From positions 1 through 32,631 of the forward strand of contig PKUG01000110.1 of NCBI GenBank assembly GCA_002869665.1: a DNA stretch of 32,631 nucleotides, given 5' to 3'. Below the pieces are notes generated by a model, which worked only from the letters and a program-made list of their open reading frames with translations, had not been told where the DNA came from and made no database searches. Position 1 is the stretch's first letter. Each line of letters starts with the position of its first letter. Made by a program: the position numbers and the translations under genes. Origin of the DNA: Desulfuromonas sp. Lineage in GTDB: Bacteria; Desulfobacterota; Desulfuromonadia; Desulfuromonadales; Geopsychrobacteraceae. This document shows, in pieces, positions 18,101 through 27,136 of this stretch.

Positions 18101-19168
18101 CTAGCGCATAGTGACGAGCGTGTACAATCGCTCCTGATAATTCCCTTCGGCAACACCGTTTTCAGTAATGATTGCCGTCACCAGTCGGTTGGGGGTGACA
18201 TCGAAGGCCGGGTTCTTCACCGCGATCCCCTCGGGCGCCAGCTGGATATCACGAACATGGGTGATCTCACGACTGTCGCGCTCTTCGATCGGAATCTGCG
18301 AACCATCGCTCAGGCTGAGGTCGATAGTCGAAACCGGCGCCGCAACGTAAAAGGGGATGCCGTGCTCACGCGCCAGAATGGCGACCGTGTAGGTGCCGAT
18401 CTTGTTGGCGACATCGCCATTCGCAGCGATGCGGTCGGCACCGACGATCACAGCGTCGATCTCCCCTTTGCTCATCAAGTATCCAGCCATGTTATCGCAG
18501 ATCAGGGTGACCGGGATATTGTCTTTTTTCAGTTCCCAGGCGGTCAACCGCGCCCCCTGCACAAAGGGGCGGGTCTCGTCTGCGAGCACGGAAATCTTCT
18601 TCCCCGCCTCGACCGCGGCCCGGATGACTCCGAGGGCGGTCCCATAACCGGCGGTGGCCAGCGCCCCGGCGTTGCAGTGGGTCAGCACGCGCATCCCGTC
18701 ACTCAGGAGGGGTTGGCCATGTTGCCCCATTTTACGATTGATCGCCTCATCCTCCTGGGTGATTGCCAACGCCTCGTATTCGAGGCCGATCTTCAACTCC
18801 AGCACGCTGCGGTCAAGGTTGGCATGGGCAAAGCGCTTCATCCGCTCCAGCGCCCAGGTCAGGTTGACCGCCGTCGGCCGCGTCGCCGCCAGCATGGCGC
18901 AGATCGCTTCGAACTCGGCGTAGAACGCGTCGGCTGTCGCCGCTTCGATATCTCGGGCGCCGAACCAGGCCCCGATGGCCGCTGCAACCCCGATGGCCGG
19001 AGCGCCGCGCACAACCATGGTACGAATTGCCTCGGCAACCTCTTCGGCGGTTTTATAGTTGTGCCAGATCTCTTCCGCCGGCAGCAGACGCTGGTCGAGC
19101 ATCTGGCACTGGCCTGCGACAAAACGGATCGGACGGATAACGCTGGTATCGATGGGACAGCTGGACAT
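18101..19168 (-). CDS. mtnA: S-methyl-5-thioribose-1-phosphate isomerase
   Basis: [59 protein letters not shown]. Confidence 0.95.
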   Translation of the reverse strand: MSSCPIDTSVIRPIRFVAGQCQMLDQRLLPAEEIWHNYKTAEEVAEAIRTMVVRGAPAIGVAAAIGAWFGARDIEAATADAFYAEFEAICAMLAATRPTAVNLTWALERMKRFAHANLDRSVLELKIGLEYEALAITQEDEAINRKMGQHGQPLLSDGMRVLTHCNAGALATAGYGTALGVIRAAVEAGKKISVLADETRPFVQGARLTAWELKKDNIPVTLICDNMAGYLMSKGEIDAVIVGADRIAANGDVANKIGTYTVAILAREHGIPFYVAAPVSTIDLSLSDGSQIPIEERDSREITHVRDIQLAPEGIAVKNPAFDVTPNRLVTAIITENGVAEGNYQERLYTLVTMR

Positions 19169-19196
19169 ATCCTGCTCCTGTGAAACGGGGCGTTGC

Positions 19197-19243
19197 CCGT
19201 AAATATTGATTTACGGTAGGGGCACGGCGCGCCGTGCCCCTAC
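19197..19243. repeat. Two abutting palindromes in the mtnA leader
   Basis: CCGTAAAT-attg-ATTTACGG (19197-19216) and perfect 28-nt palindrome GTAGGGGCACGGCGCGCCGTGCCCCTAC (19216-19243). Confidence 0.8.
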
Positions 19244-19297
19244 GGTCTGAATCGGAATCTGCATTACTATCGGAATCGATTTTCGGACGATGGTTTT

Positions 19298-19354
19298 GAT
19301 GCCGATGCCGATGCCGATGCCGATGCCGATGCCGATGCCGATGCCGATGCCGAT
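19298..19354. repeat. Hexanucleotide tandem array (GATGCC)x9.5
   Basis: Perfect tandem GATGCC units between the gatB stop and the mtnA start. Confidence 0.95.
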
Positions 19355-19364
19355 TAATTATGAC

Positions 19365-20807
19365 CTATTCAGCCAGTTTCTTCTGCATCAGCTCGTTGAC
19401 CATGGCGGGGTTCGCCTTCCCTTTGCTGGCCTTCATGACCTGGCCGACAAAGAAACCCATCAGCTTGTCCTTGCCCCCCTTCAGTTCTTCGAACTGCCCC
19501 TGGTTGGCGGCGATGATCTCATTGAGAATCGCTTCGATGGCACCGGTGTCGCTGACCTGCTTGAGCCCTTTTTCCTCGATCACCTGATCGGCGGTCTTAC
19601 TCCCGCCGCTGCTCCAGATTTCCTCGAAGACGGTCTTGGCGATCTTGCCGGAGATGGTGTTGTCCTCGATCCGCCCCAGCACACCGGCCAGCAGCTCCGG
19701 CGTTACCGGGCAGTCGGCGATGGCGATGGCGTTCTCATTCAGCGCCCGTGAGACCTCGCCCATGACCCAGTTGGCGCAGATCTTGGCATTCGGGTAGAGG
19801 GTGACCAGGGCGTCGAAATAGTCGGCCGTCGGCCGCTCGGCCGAGATCACCCCGGCGTCATATTCCGACAACCCGAGCTGTTCACTGTAGCGCCTGATTT
19901 TTGCCGCCGGCAGTTCCGGCAGTTCTGCGCGAACCCGTTCGACCCAATCCTCGGAAACCACCAGTGGAACCAGATCAGGATCGGGGAAATAGCGATAATC
20001 GTGGGCTTCCTCCTTGCCGCGCATCGAGCGGGTCACGCCGCTGTCGGGGTCGAACAGGCGGGTTTCCTGAACCACCTTGCCACCGTCCTCAATCACATCG
20101 ATCTGACGCTCCACCTCGTATTCGATCGCCTGTTTGATGAAACGAAAGGAATTGAGGTTCTTCAGTTCGGCACGGGTGCCAAACTCCTCCTGACCCCAGG
20201 GGCGGATTGAGACGTTGGCGTCGCAGCGGAAAGACCCTTCTTCCATGTTGCCGTCGCAGACCCCCAGGTAGGTGACGATCTGGTGCAACTGCTTGAGGTA
20301 GGCAATCGCCTCCTCGGCGCTGCGCATATCCGGTTCGGAAACGATCTCCAGCAGCGGGGTACAGGCCCGGTTCAGGTCGACCGCCGAACTGTTTCCATCG
20401 GTATGGATCAGCTTTCCGGCGTCCTCCTCCATGTGAATCCGGGTGATTCCGATCCGCTTTTTCCCGCTCTCCTCGGTCTCGATATCGAGCCAGCCGTGTT
20501 GGCAGATCGGCAGCTCGAACTGGGAGATCTGGTAACCCTTCGGCAGGTCGGGGTAGAAATAGTTCTTACGGGCAAAAATCGAACGCGGCGTAATCGAGTG
20601 ATTGGTAGCCAGACCGGTCTTGATCGCATACTCGACCACCTGCTTGTTCAGCACCGGCAACGCCCCCGGCAGTCCCAGGCAGACCGGACAGGTCTGGCTG
20701 TTCGGCTCCTGACCGAAATCCTTGGAACACCCGCAGAAAATCTTGGTGTTGGTGGTGAGCTGAACATGCACCTCCAACCCGATGACGACTTCGTACTTTG
20801 AATCCAT
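19365..20807 (-). CDS. gatB: Asp/Glu-tRNA amidotransferase subunit B
   Basis: [28 protein letters not shown]...; [21 protein letters not shown]. Start at 20807 chosen over the longer ORF. Confidence 0.96.
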   Translation of the reverse strand: MDSKYEVVIGLEVHVQLTTNTKIFCGCSKDFGQEPNSQTCPVCLGLPGALPVLNKQVVEYAIKTGLATNHSITPRSIFARKNYFYPDLPKGYQISQFELPICQHGWLDIETEESGKKRIGITRIHMEEDAGKLIHTDGNSSAVDLNRACTPLLEIVSEPDMRSAEEAIAYLKQLHQIVTYLGVCDGNMEEGSFRCDANVSIRPWGQEEFGTRAELKNLNSFRFIKQAIEYEVERQIDVIEDGGKVVQETRLFDPDSGVTRSMRGKEEAHDYRYFPDPDLVPLVVSEDWVERVRAELPELPAAKIRRYSEQLGLSEYDAGVISAERPTADYFDALVTLYPNAKICANWVMGEVSRALNENAIAIADCPVTPELLAGVLGRIEDNTISGKIAKTVFEEIWSSGGSKTADQVIEEKGLKQVSDTGAIEAILNEIIAANQGQFEELKGGKDKLMGFFVGQVMKASKGKANPAMVNELMQKKLAE

Positions 20808-20824
20808 CTTAATATCCTTTTCGC

Positions 20825-22282
20825 TTACAACGGCGCCAGGGTCCCACCGAAATCGGTTGCATTTTCGAACGCCCAGGCCGCCTGCAGAATCTCTGCCTCG
20901 GCAAACGGCTTGCCGAACAACTGCAGACCAATCGGCAGCCCTTCGCCACTCATCCCGCAGGGGATGCTCATGCCGCACAGACCGGCCAGATTGAGCGGGA
21001 TGGTGAAGATATCGGAAAGATACATCTGCAGCGGATCGTCGGCTTTCTCACCGATTTTGAATGCCGGTGTCGGGGCCACCGGGGTCAGCAGCAGGTCGAC
21101 CTGCTCGAAGGCCGTGAGAAAATCCTGCCGGATCAAGGTCCGCACCTTCTGCGCTTTAAGATAGTAGGCATCGTAATAACCGGAGGAGAGCGCGTACGTA
21201 CCGAGCATGATCCGCCGCTTGACCTCGTCGCCGAATCCGGCGGCACGGGTCTGCTGATACATTCCGATCAATCCTTCGCCCTCATCCTTGCGCACGCCGT
21301 AACGGACGCCGTCATAGCGAGCCAGGTTGCTCGACGCTTCGGCCGTAGCGATCAGGTAGTAGCAGGCGACTGCGTAATCGGTATGCGGCAGGCTGACCTC
21401 GACGATCTCTGCGCCCAGTTGCTTGTAGATTTCTATCGCCGCATCGATCGCCTTTTTCACATCGGCGTCGAGCCCGGCGATGAAGTACTCCTTCGGCAAC
21501 CCGATCTTCTTCCCTTTGATTCCATCTTTCAAGGTGGCCAGGTAATCGGGCACGGGGGTATCGACCGAAGTCGAATCCAGCGGATCGTAACCGGCCACCG
21601 CGCCGAGCAGAGTCGCACAGTCCTCGACATTACGGGCCAGCGGGCCGACCTGATCGAGCGAAGAGGCATAGGCAACGACACCGTAGCGGGAAACCCGACC
21701 GTAGGTCGGCTTGAGCCCAACCACGCCGCAATGAGATGCGGGCTGGCGAATCGACCCTCCGGTATCGGTCCCGAGAGTCAGGGAGACCTGCCCGGCGGCC
21801 AGGGCCGCAGCACTGCCGCCGGAAGAGCCACCCGGAATCCGCTCCAGGTTCCAGGGGTTGCGCACCGGACCGGCCGCGCTGTTCTCGTTTGAGCTGCCCA
21901 TGGCGAACTCGTCCATATTCAGCTTGCCGACGATCACGGCCCCCTGCGCGCGCAGTTTGGCGACCACGGTCGCGTCGTAAGGCGGGATATAATTGGCAAG
22001 GATCTTCGAACCGCAGGTGGTCAACAGATCGCGGGTGTTGAAGATATCCTTCAGAGCGATCGGAATCCCGGTCAGCGGCCCACCGTCCCCAGCCGCCAGC
22101 AGGGCGTCGGCCTCCGCCGCAGCCGCCAAAGCCTCGTCGGCGCAAACGGTGATAAAGCTGTTGACCTTGTCGTTGGTCACCGCGATCCGCTCCAGGCAGG
22201 CCTGAGTCAGCGCCACCGAGGTCAGCTCCCCGCCGCGCAGTTTCTCGCCCAGTTGTAAAATCGTTAAACTGTTGAGTTCCAT
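20825..22282 (-). CDS. gatA: Asp/Glu-tRNA amidotransferase subunit A
   Basis: Amidase signature [46 protein letters not shown]. Confidence 0.97.
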   Translation of the reverse strand: MELNSLTILQLGEKLRGGELTSVALTQACLERIAVTNDKVNSFITVCADEALAAAAEADALLAAGDGGPLTGIPIALKDIFNTRDLLTTCGSKILANYIPPYDATVVAKLRAQGAVIVGKLNMDEFAMGSSNENSAAGPVRNPWNLERIPGGSSGGSAAALAAGQVSLTLGTDTGGSIRQPASHCGVVGLKPTYGRVSRYGVVAYASSLDQVGPLARNVEDCATLLGAVAGYDPLDSTSVDTPVPDYLATLKDGIKGKKIGLPKEYFIAGLDADVKKAIDAAIEIYKQLGAEIVEVSLPHTDYAVACYYLIATAEASSNLARYDGVRYGVRKDEGEGLIGMYQQTRAAGFGDEVKRRIMLGTYALSSGYYDAYYLKAQKVRTLIRQDFLTAFEQVDLLLTPVAPTPAFKIGEKADDPLQMYLSDIFTIPLNLAGLCGMSIPCGMSGEGLPIGLQLFGKPFAEAEILQAAWAFENATDFGGTLAPL

Positions 22283-22340
22283 TTTCTCTCCAGAATCGTT
22301 CTGCCAATGATTTTTCGTATCGTTCTATTCAAGCGATCTG

Positions 22341-22435
22341 TCGGTATCGGTATCGGTATCGGTATCGGTATCGGTATCGAAGGAATTTTAGCCGGGAAAA
22401 ACCCGATAGTGATTCCGATACCGATGCCGAATTAT
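22341..22435. repeat. Inverted hexamer-array element with (GGTATC)x6 left arm
   Basis: (GGTATC)6 at 22343-22378; right arm GATTCCGATACCGATGCCGA near 22410-22430. Spacer holds CGGG-aaaaa-CCCG. Confidence 0.85.
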
Positions 22436-22468
22436 CAAACTTTCAGCACCGTCCCAAAGGCCGTGGAG

Positions 22469-22568
22469 AAAGCCCCGGATACAAGGCTTGCGCAGACTTT
22501 ACACCGCAGGCGTAGCGGAAGCTACGTCGAGGATGTGGAGGCAAGCATAACGCCGTAGCCGGGGTTTT
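22469..22568. repeat. ~100-bp structured intergenic element
   Basis: Outer arms AAAGCCCCGG/CCGGGGTTTT, inner GCTTGC/GCAAGC, apical CGTAGC-GGAA-GCTACG (22511-22526). Confidence 0.65.
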
Positions 22569-22584
22569 ATCCGCGGACGCTCCC

Positions 22585-22872
22585 CTACTCGATGACTTTG
22601 GGAACCTTATAACAACTTCCATCCCGCTCCGGCGCATTCTGCAGCGCCCGCTCAATCCCGATCGACGACTTCTTCTCGTCCGCCCGGAAAGCGTTGGACA
22701 TCGGCACGGCATGGGCCGTCGGCTCGATCCCCTCGGTGTCGAGTTCATTGAGCTTATCGACGTAGCCGAGGATGGCATCCATCTGCCCAGTCATCATCTC
22801 CAGTTCCTGCGGTTCCAGGGTCAGGCGCGCCAGGCGCGCGACATGTTCAACATCCTGCTGGGTGATTTTCAT
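22585..22872 (-). CDS. gatC: Asp/Glu-tRNA amidotransferase subunit C
   Basis: MKITQQDVEHVARLARLTLEPQELEMMTGQMDAILGYVDKLNELDTEGIEPTAHA. Confidence 0.95.
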   Translation of the reverse strand: MKITQQDVEHVARLARLTLEPQELEMMTGQMDAILGYVDKLNELDTEGIEPTAHAVPMSNAFRADEKKSSIGIERALQNAPERDGSCYKVPKVIE

Positions 22873-22908
22873 GAGTCATCCTTGCACGGGTTCTTGTGCT
22901 TTCATCTT

Positions 22909-22990
22909 GAATCGCTATCGCCATCACTATCGGTATCGAAAGGTTGTCTGGGACAAACCTCGAATTCCGCTAGCGATGCCGATAGCGATT
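22909..22990. repeat. Third inverted hexamer-type element (unexpanded)
   Basis: AATCGCTATCG ... CGATAGCGATT 11-bp arms built of GATNNC-like units around AGGTTGTC-tgg-GACAAACCT. Confidence 0.7.
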
Positions 22991-23006
22991 TTCTTGATTC
23001 TAACCG

Positions 23007-23879
23007 TTATACCTGCTTATCGGCGAAGGCGCAAACGGCCTCGGCAACCAGCATCAGGGCGTTGCTGTTGGCCGAATCGGGGTGTCCGATAATATGCGGT
23101 ACGCCCGAGTCGCCACCGATAACGACCAGCGGCTCGAAAGGAACCTGGGCCAGCACCGGAACACCGGTCTTCTGGGCCAGTTTTTCGGCGCCACCACTCT
23201 TGAAGATATCGGAGCGCTCACCACAGTGAGGACAGATGAAGCCGCTCATATTCTCGACCATGCCGACGACCGGCAGCTTGAGCTCACGGCAGAAGCTGAG
23301 AGATTTCTCGACGTCGGTCAGGGCGACATCCTGCGGTGTGGTGACGACCACGGCGGCCGAGCGCGCGCCGAGCAGTTGCACCGCGCTGAGCGGCTCGTCG
23401 CCGGTCCCCGGCGGGCAGTCGAGGAGCAGGAATTCGAGCTCACCCCAGGCCACGTCCGCCAGCAGCTGCTGAATGGCACCGTGCTTCATCGGCCCGCGCA
23501 TGATGGTGGCATCGCTGTCCGAAGCGAGCAGGAAACCGATCGACATCAGCTTGACGCCATGGGCCTCGAGCGGGTGAATCCCCTCCTCATCGGCACCCGG
23601 GCGCTGCCCTTCGAGGCCGAGCATCTTCGGAATACTCGGACCGTGCAGGTCGATATCGAGCAAACCGACCTTCTTTCCCAGCTTGGCCAGCGCCAGGGCC
23701 AGATTGACCGCCGTGGTGCTCTTGCCGACCCCGCCCTTGCCCGACATGACGACGACCTTGTTCTTGACGCCGCACATCCGCTTGTCGAGGGCCTGGCGCA
23801 TCTGAAACTGCTGGTCATTGGGGTTCCCTACCTGTTTCAACGAACAGGATGAATCATTACATCCGTCACAACTTCCCAT
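23007..23879 (-). CDS. mrp: Mrp/NBP35 family Fe-S carrier P-loop ATPase
   Basis: N-terminal Cys-rich MGSCDGCNDSSCS; VMSGKGGVGKSTTAVNLA; DIDLHGPSIPKMLG; Cys pair FICPHCGE. Confidence 0.93.
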   Translation of the reverse strand: MGSCDGCNDSSCSLKQVGNPNDQQFQMRQALDKRMCGVKNKVVVMSGKGGVGKSTTAVNLALALAKLGKKVGLLDIDLHGPSIPKMLGLEGQRPGADEEGIHPLEAHGVKLMSIGFLLASDSDATIMRGPMKHGAIQQLLADVAWGELEFLLLDCPPGTGDEPLSAVQLLGARSAAVVVTTPQDVALTDVEKSLSFCRELKLPVVGMVENMSGFICPHCGERSDIFKSGGAEKLAQKTGVPVLAQVPFEPLVVIGGDSGVPHIIGHPDSANSNALMLVAEAVCAFADKQV

Positions 23880-24045
23880 GATTATCTACTCCTTCAAGGC
23901 AACAATGTTATTTGATGGTAGTGCAAAAACTCGCCAACAGCTGTGTCGCTGCATGTGTCTCGCGGCTACGACGGACCTGAGTCCGCCTCAGTGCTCAACT
24001 CCTGTGCTCCTTGCTGCCGGCGGTTCTTACTTACCCATCCATTTT

Positions 24046-24065
24046 GATGCTTTTGCAAAAGCATC
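24046..24065. repeat. Perfect 20-bp palindrome GATGCTTTTGCAAAAGCATC
   Basis: Directly abuts the stop codon of the REC-MalT-like gene. Confidence 0.8.
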
Positions 24066-27000
24066 TTATTTCGTCCCGGGTGAGACTTCCATCACCAGGG
24101 CATCAAGCAGCTCGGTAATTTCTTCGCCGGGAAATTCGGCGCGTTCCAGAGCTGTACGATAGTTTTCCAGCAATGTCTTCATGGCCCGTTGTTCTCCGCG
24201 ACCATTGTGGATCAGCAGCAGCGAACGAACCAATGAATCGCGGATCGGATCGAGGGCCAGACCACGTTGCAACACCTTGATCGCTTCGTCGTTCCGACCG
24301 CTTTTACCCAACAGACCGGCAAGCAGTTCCAGCTGCTCCAGGCGCAGTTCGTTGAGACTCTCGCGCTTCTCCCCCGCAGCCTCCTCGAGATCGTATCCGG
24401 CCAGAAATTCGCCGTCCCAGAAGGTCTCGATCTTACGCAGGGCATGCTCCGCCTGCCAGTCGAGGCCACGCTGCAAGGCATAGCGGGCCTGTTTCATCAT
24501 CCCCTCAACCTCGACCATATCGAGATCGATATAGCGCAGCATCAGGATCCGCTTCTCCGTCGACAGATAATTGTACTTGCGTACCTCGGACCCAAGCCCT
24601 TCTTCGAGCGCCTTGCGCAGACGGGAGACGGCGGTGTCGAGGCTGTTGCGCGCTTTCGACGGTGCGCTGTCGGGCCAGAGCTGGTCCATCAGAACTTCGT
24701 AGCTCAGGCGCCGGTTGGGTGCGATCATCAACAGTGCAAAGATCTGGCGCGGGGCATGACCGACGGAGCTGAAACTGAAACTACGCCCTTCCAGTTCCAG
24801 GCGGAAATGCCCCAGGGAGCAGACCTTGAGCAGCGGAACCAATTGGGCTTTTTCATCCAGGGTTGCGTTCAGGCAGGTTTTCAGCAGCGGACGCAACGCC
24901 TCTTCCCCCCTGGTTCCGGCAACCAACCGTACCAGTTCGTGCAGCAATTCAGGAACCAGCCCCCAGAAGAAGGTCTCCTGCCAGCGCGAAACCCGTTCGA
25001 GAAATGCCTCCAGATATTCAACGGACGTTTTCTTGTCACCGCCCTGATCATACAACACCGCCAACCAGGCATGAAAGCCGACCCGGTAACGTTCTTCACC
25101 GGCAGTCTCGGAGGCGCTCAACCCGGCAGTGAAATGATCCCGCGCCTGATCGCGCAGCTTGAGCAGATAGCAGTTGACCCCGGCATAGAGCAGGTTTTCC
25201 AGGCGGAAGAGCACCCCATCAGCAGCGGCTCTATCTTCCAACGCGGTCTGCATATCGGTCAACGACTCGGCTTCGCGCCCGGCCAGTGCCAGGCAGCAGC
25301 CGCGGACCTGCAGCAGGCGACTACGCACATGTGCGTTCTTGGCTGCCGGGCCGTCCAGGCAGGCGATTTCGAGCAACTCCAGCGCCCGCTGATAATCACC
25401 GCGGGAGAGGCAGGTGGTCGCCTCGAAGAAGTTCAGTAACGGTGAAATCATCCCCAGTTCACCACTCCCGGCAGCGGCTTGACGAACCATCTGCAACTGT
25501 TCGCGGAAACCGCGCAGGTCGCCGGCGGCATGCATGACGTCGCAGGCGAGCAAGGGGAGAATTCGATGCTCCGGTTTTTCGGGAACCTCCCAGGCGACAC
25601 GGAAGGCCTGCTCGAGAAGCGTCCGCGCAACGAGCAGGCGCCCCTGCTGGACCGCGAGCAGAGTCCGCAGCAGGTAGAGCTCCAGTTGCCGGGGCAACAG
25701 CTTGTGCTGCTGGGACTCCGCCAGCGCCGTATCGACAAGCCGCTCAACCTGATCAAGGCGGCCGGTCAGAAACAGTTCGACCAGCCCCAGGGCGTAGCTG
25801 ACGATCAGGCGCTCTTCCACCTCGAGGGTGGCCTGCTCGCTCTCGGCCAACTGGTAGAACAGGTCCACTTTCCCCGCCCAGCGCTCAAAGTAGCCGTCCA
25901 GGTAAATCGAGAGCAGGGCCTGCTGGGCCAGCGCCAGCAGTTGGCCGCGCGGCTGGCCGGTCGCCTGGAACAGCTGACTGGCCAGTTCCAGCCAGTCGAT
26001 CGCATCCTGGCTGCGCTCCTCGAACAGGGCGATGCCACGGACCAACGAAAGCCAGCCGCAACTGGCGGCGGCATCTTCCGGTAGCTGCATCAAAGGGGCC
26101 AGCCCACCACGATCGATCAGGCCCAGGCCGTAACTGCTGATCAACTGGGAGACGACCTCGTACTGCCCGGCAGAGATCAGGCATTTCAGCGCGGCCGGAA
26201 TCTCTTCGTGGAGGCGAAACCAGTCCGCGGCCTTAAGGTAGAGCTGCAGCCGCTCCTGTTCACTGAACTCATGTTCGGCCCGCCGCCGTAACAGCTCGCG
26301 GGTCTCCGGAGCGAGGTGCAGAACCGCACTCTTGCCGTTTTGGCGAAGCAGAGAAAGCCCATGCCGGCCGAGATAGTCGAACACCGCGGCGAGATTGTCG
26401 ATTTCGCTCACATCACAGAGCAGCGCCAGCGATGCCGCTTCGAGCAAGCCCGCCTTGAGCAGGGTGCGCCGCCAGGGGCTCGGGAATTCTTCGGTCAGCA
26501 GATCGAACAGCTGTGTTTCCTGCAACTGGGCCGGGTCGGGAATCAGCACCGCCAGACGCCCCAGTAATTGTTGATCTGGTTCGTGGCTGGAGCCTTCGCC
26601 GGAGATCAGCAAGCCGCTCAACCAGCGCAGGCGGCGCGGATCGGCCACCGCCCCGTTGCCGTTTGCCGGTGCCGCACTGCGATCACTCGCGCACATGCGC
26701 AGCATCACCTTGATCCGGGCCAGCATCTCGACGTTGCTGATCGGCTGCGAGATAAAATCGTAAGCGCCGACCCCGAGACCTTCCGCCCGTGTTTCCGGCG
26801 TCGCCACGTGGGCCGTCATCAGCACCAGTGGCAAGCCGCGGGTCCGCGGATTCTCGTTCAGCCTGCGGCACATGTCGAGCCCGTTCATACGCGGCATCTG
26901 CACATCGATGAAAGCGCCGTCGATCTGTTCCCGCTCGGCCAGGGCCAGTCCGTCCATGGCGTTCTTCGCCGTCAGCACACGGACCTCGGGCAGATCGAGC

Positions 27001-27083
27001 TCGATAATCTTGGTCAGCAGCAGCAGGTTGGTCGGATTGTCGTCAACCAGCAGCAGGGTAAATTGTCTGTCCATCTCAGCCAT
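24066..27083 (-). CDS. Response regulator with MalT-like helical region and C-terminal winged-helix/BTAD domain
   Basis: REC: FTLLLVDDNPTN...AFIDVQMPRMNGLDM; MalT-like: YLGRHGLSLLRQNGKSAVLHLAPETRELLRRRAEHEFSEQERLQLYLKAADWFRLHEEIPAALKCLISAGQYE; wHTH/BTAD: APRQIFALLMIAPNRRLSYEVLMDQLWPDSAPSKARNSLDTAVSRLRKAL. Confidence 0.87.
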   Translation of the reverse strand: MAEMDRQFTLLLVDDNPTNLLLLTKIIELDLPEVRVLTAKNAMDGLALAEREQIDGAFIDVQMPRMNGLDMCRRLNENPRTRGLPLVLMTAHVATPETRAEGLGVGAYDFISQPISNVEMLARIKVMLRMCASDRSAAPANGNGAVADPRRLRWLSGLLISGEGSSHEPDQQLLGRLAVLIPDPAQLQETQLFDLLTEEFPSPWRRTLLKAGLLEAASLALLCDVSEIDNLAAVFDYLGRHGLSLLRQNGKSAVLHLAPETRELLRRRAEHEFSEQERLQLYLKAADWFRLHEEIPAALKCLISAGQYEVVSQLISSYGLGLIDRGGLAPLMQLPEDAAASCGWLSLVRGIALFEERSQDAIDWLELASQLFQATGQPRGQLLALAQQALLSIYLDGYFERWAGKVDLFYQLAESEQATLEVEERLIVSYALGLVELFLTGRLDQVERLVDTALAESQQHKLLPRQLELYLLRTLLAVQQGRLLVARTLLEQAFRVAWEVPEKPEHRILPLLACDVMHAAGDLRGFREQLQMVRQAAAGSGELGMISPLLNFFEATTCLSRGDYQRALELLEIACLDGPAAKNAHVRSRLLQVRGCCLALAGREAESLTDMQTALEDRAAADGVLFRLENLLYAGVNCYLLKLRDQARDHFTAGLSASETAGEERYRVGFHAWLAVLYDQGGDKKTSVEYLEAFLERVSRWQETFFWGLVPELLHELVRLVAGTRGEEALRPLLKTCLNATLDEKAQLVPLLKVCSLGHFRLELEGRSFSFSSVGHAPRQIFALLMIAPNRRLSYEVLMDQLWPDSAPSKARNSLDTAVSRLRKALEEGLGSEVRKYNYLSTEKRILMLRYIDLDMVEVEGMMKQARYALQRGLDWQAEHALRKIETFWDGEFLAGYDLEEAAGEKRESLNELRLEQLELLAGLLGKSGRNDEAIKVLQRGLALDPIRDSLVRSLLLIHNGRGEQRAMKTLLENYRTALERAEFPGEEITELLDALVMEVSPGTK

Positions 27084-27136
27084 GGTTGTCTCCCACCTCT
27101 TTCCGGTGTCACTGGCTTCAGGATCGGTAGCAGCAA

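Noticed and set aside
19298-19354. CRISPR array
   Set aside because: Units are 6 bp in pure tandem with no spacers; no cas genes in the window.
19290-19751. ORF starting MVLMPMPMPMPMPMP...
   Set aside because: Translation of the hexamer array plus antisense gatB; repeat artefact, not a gene.
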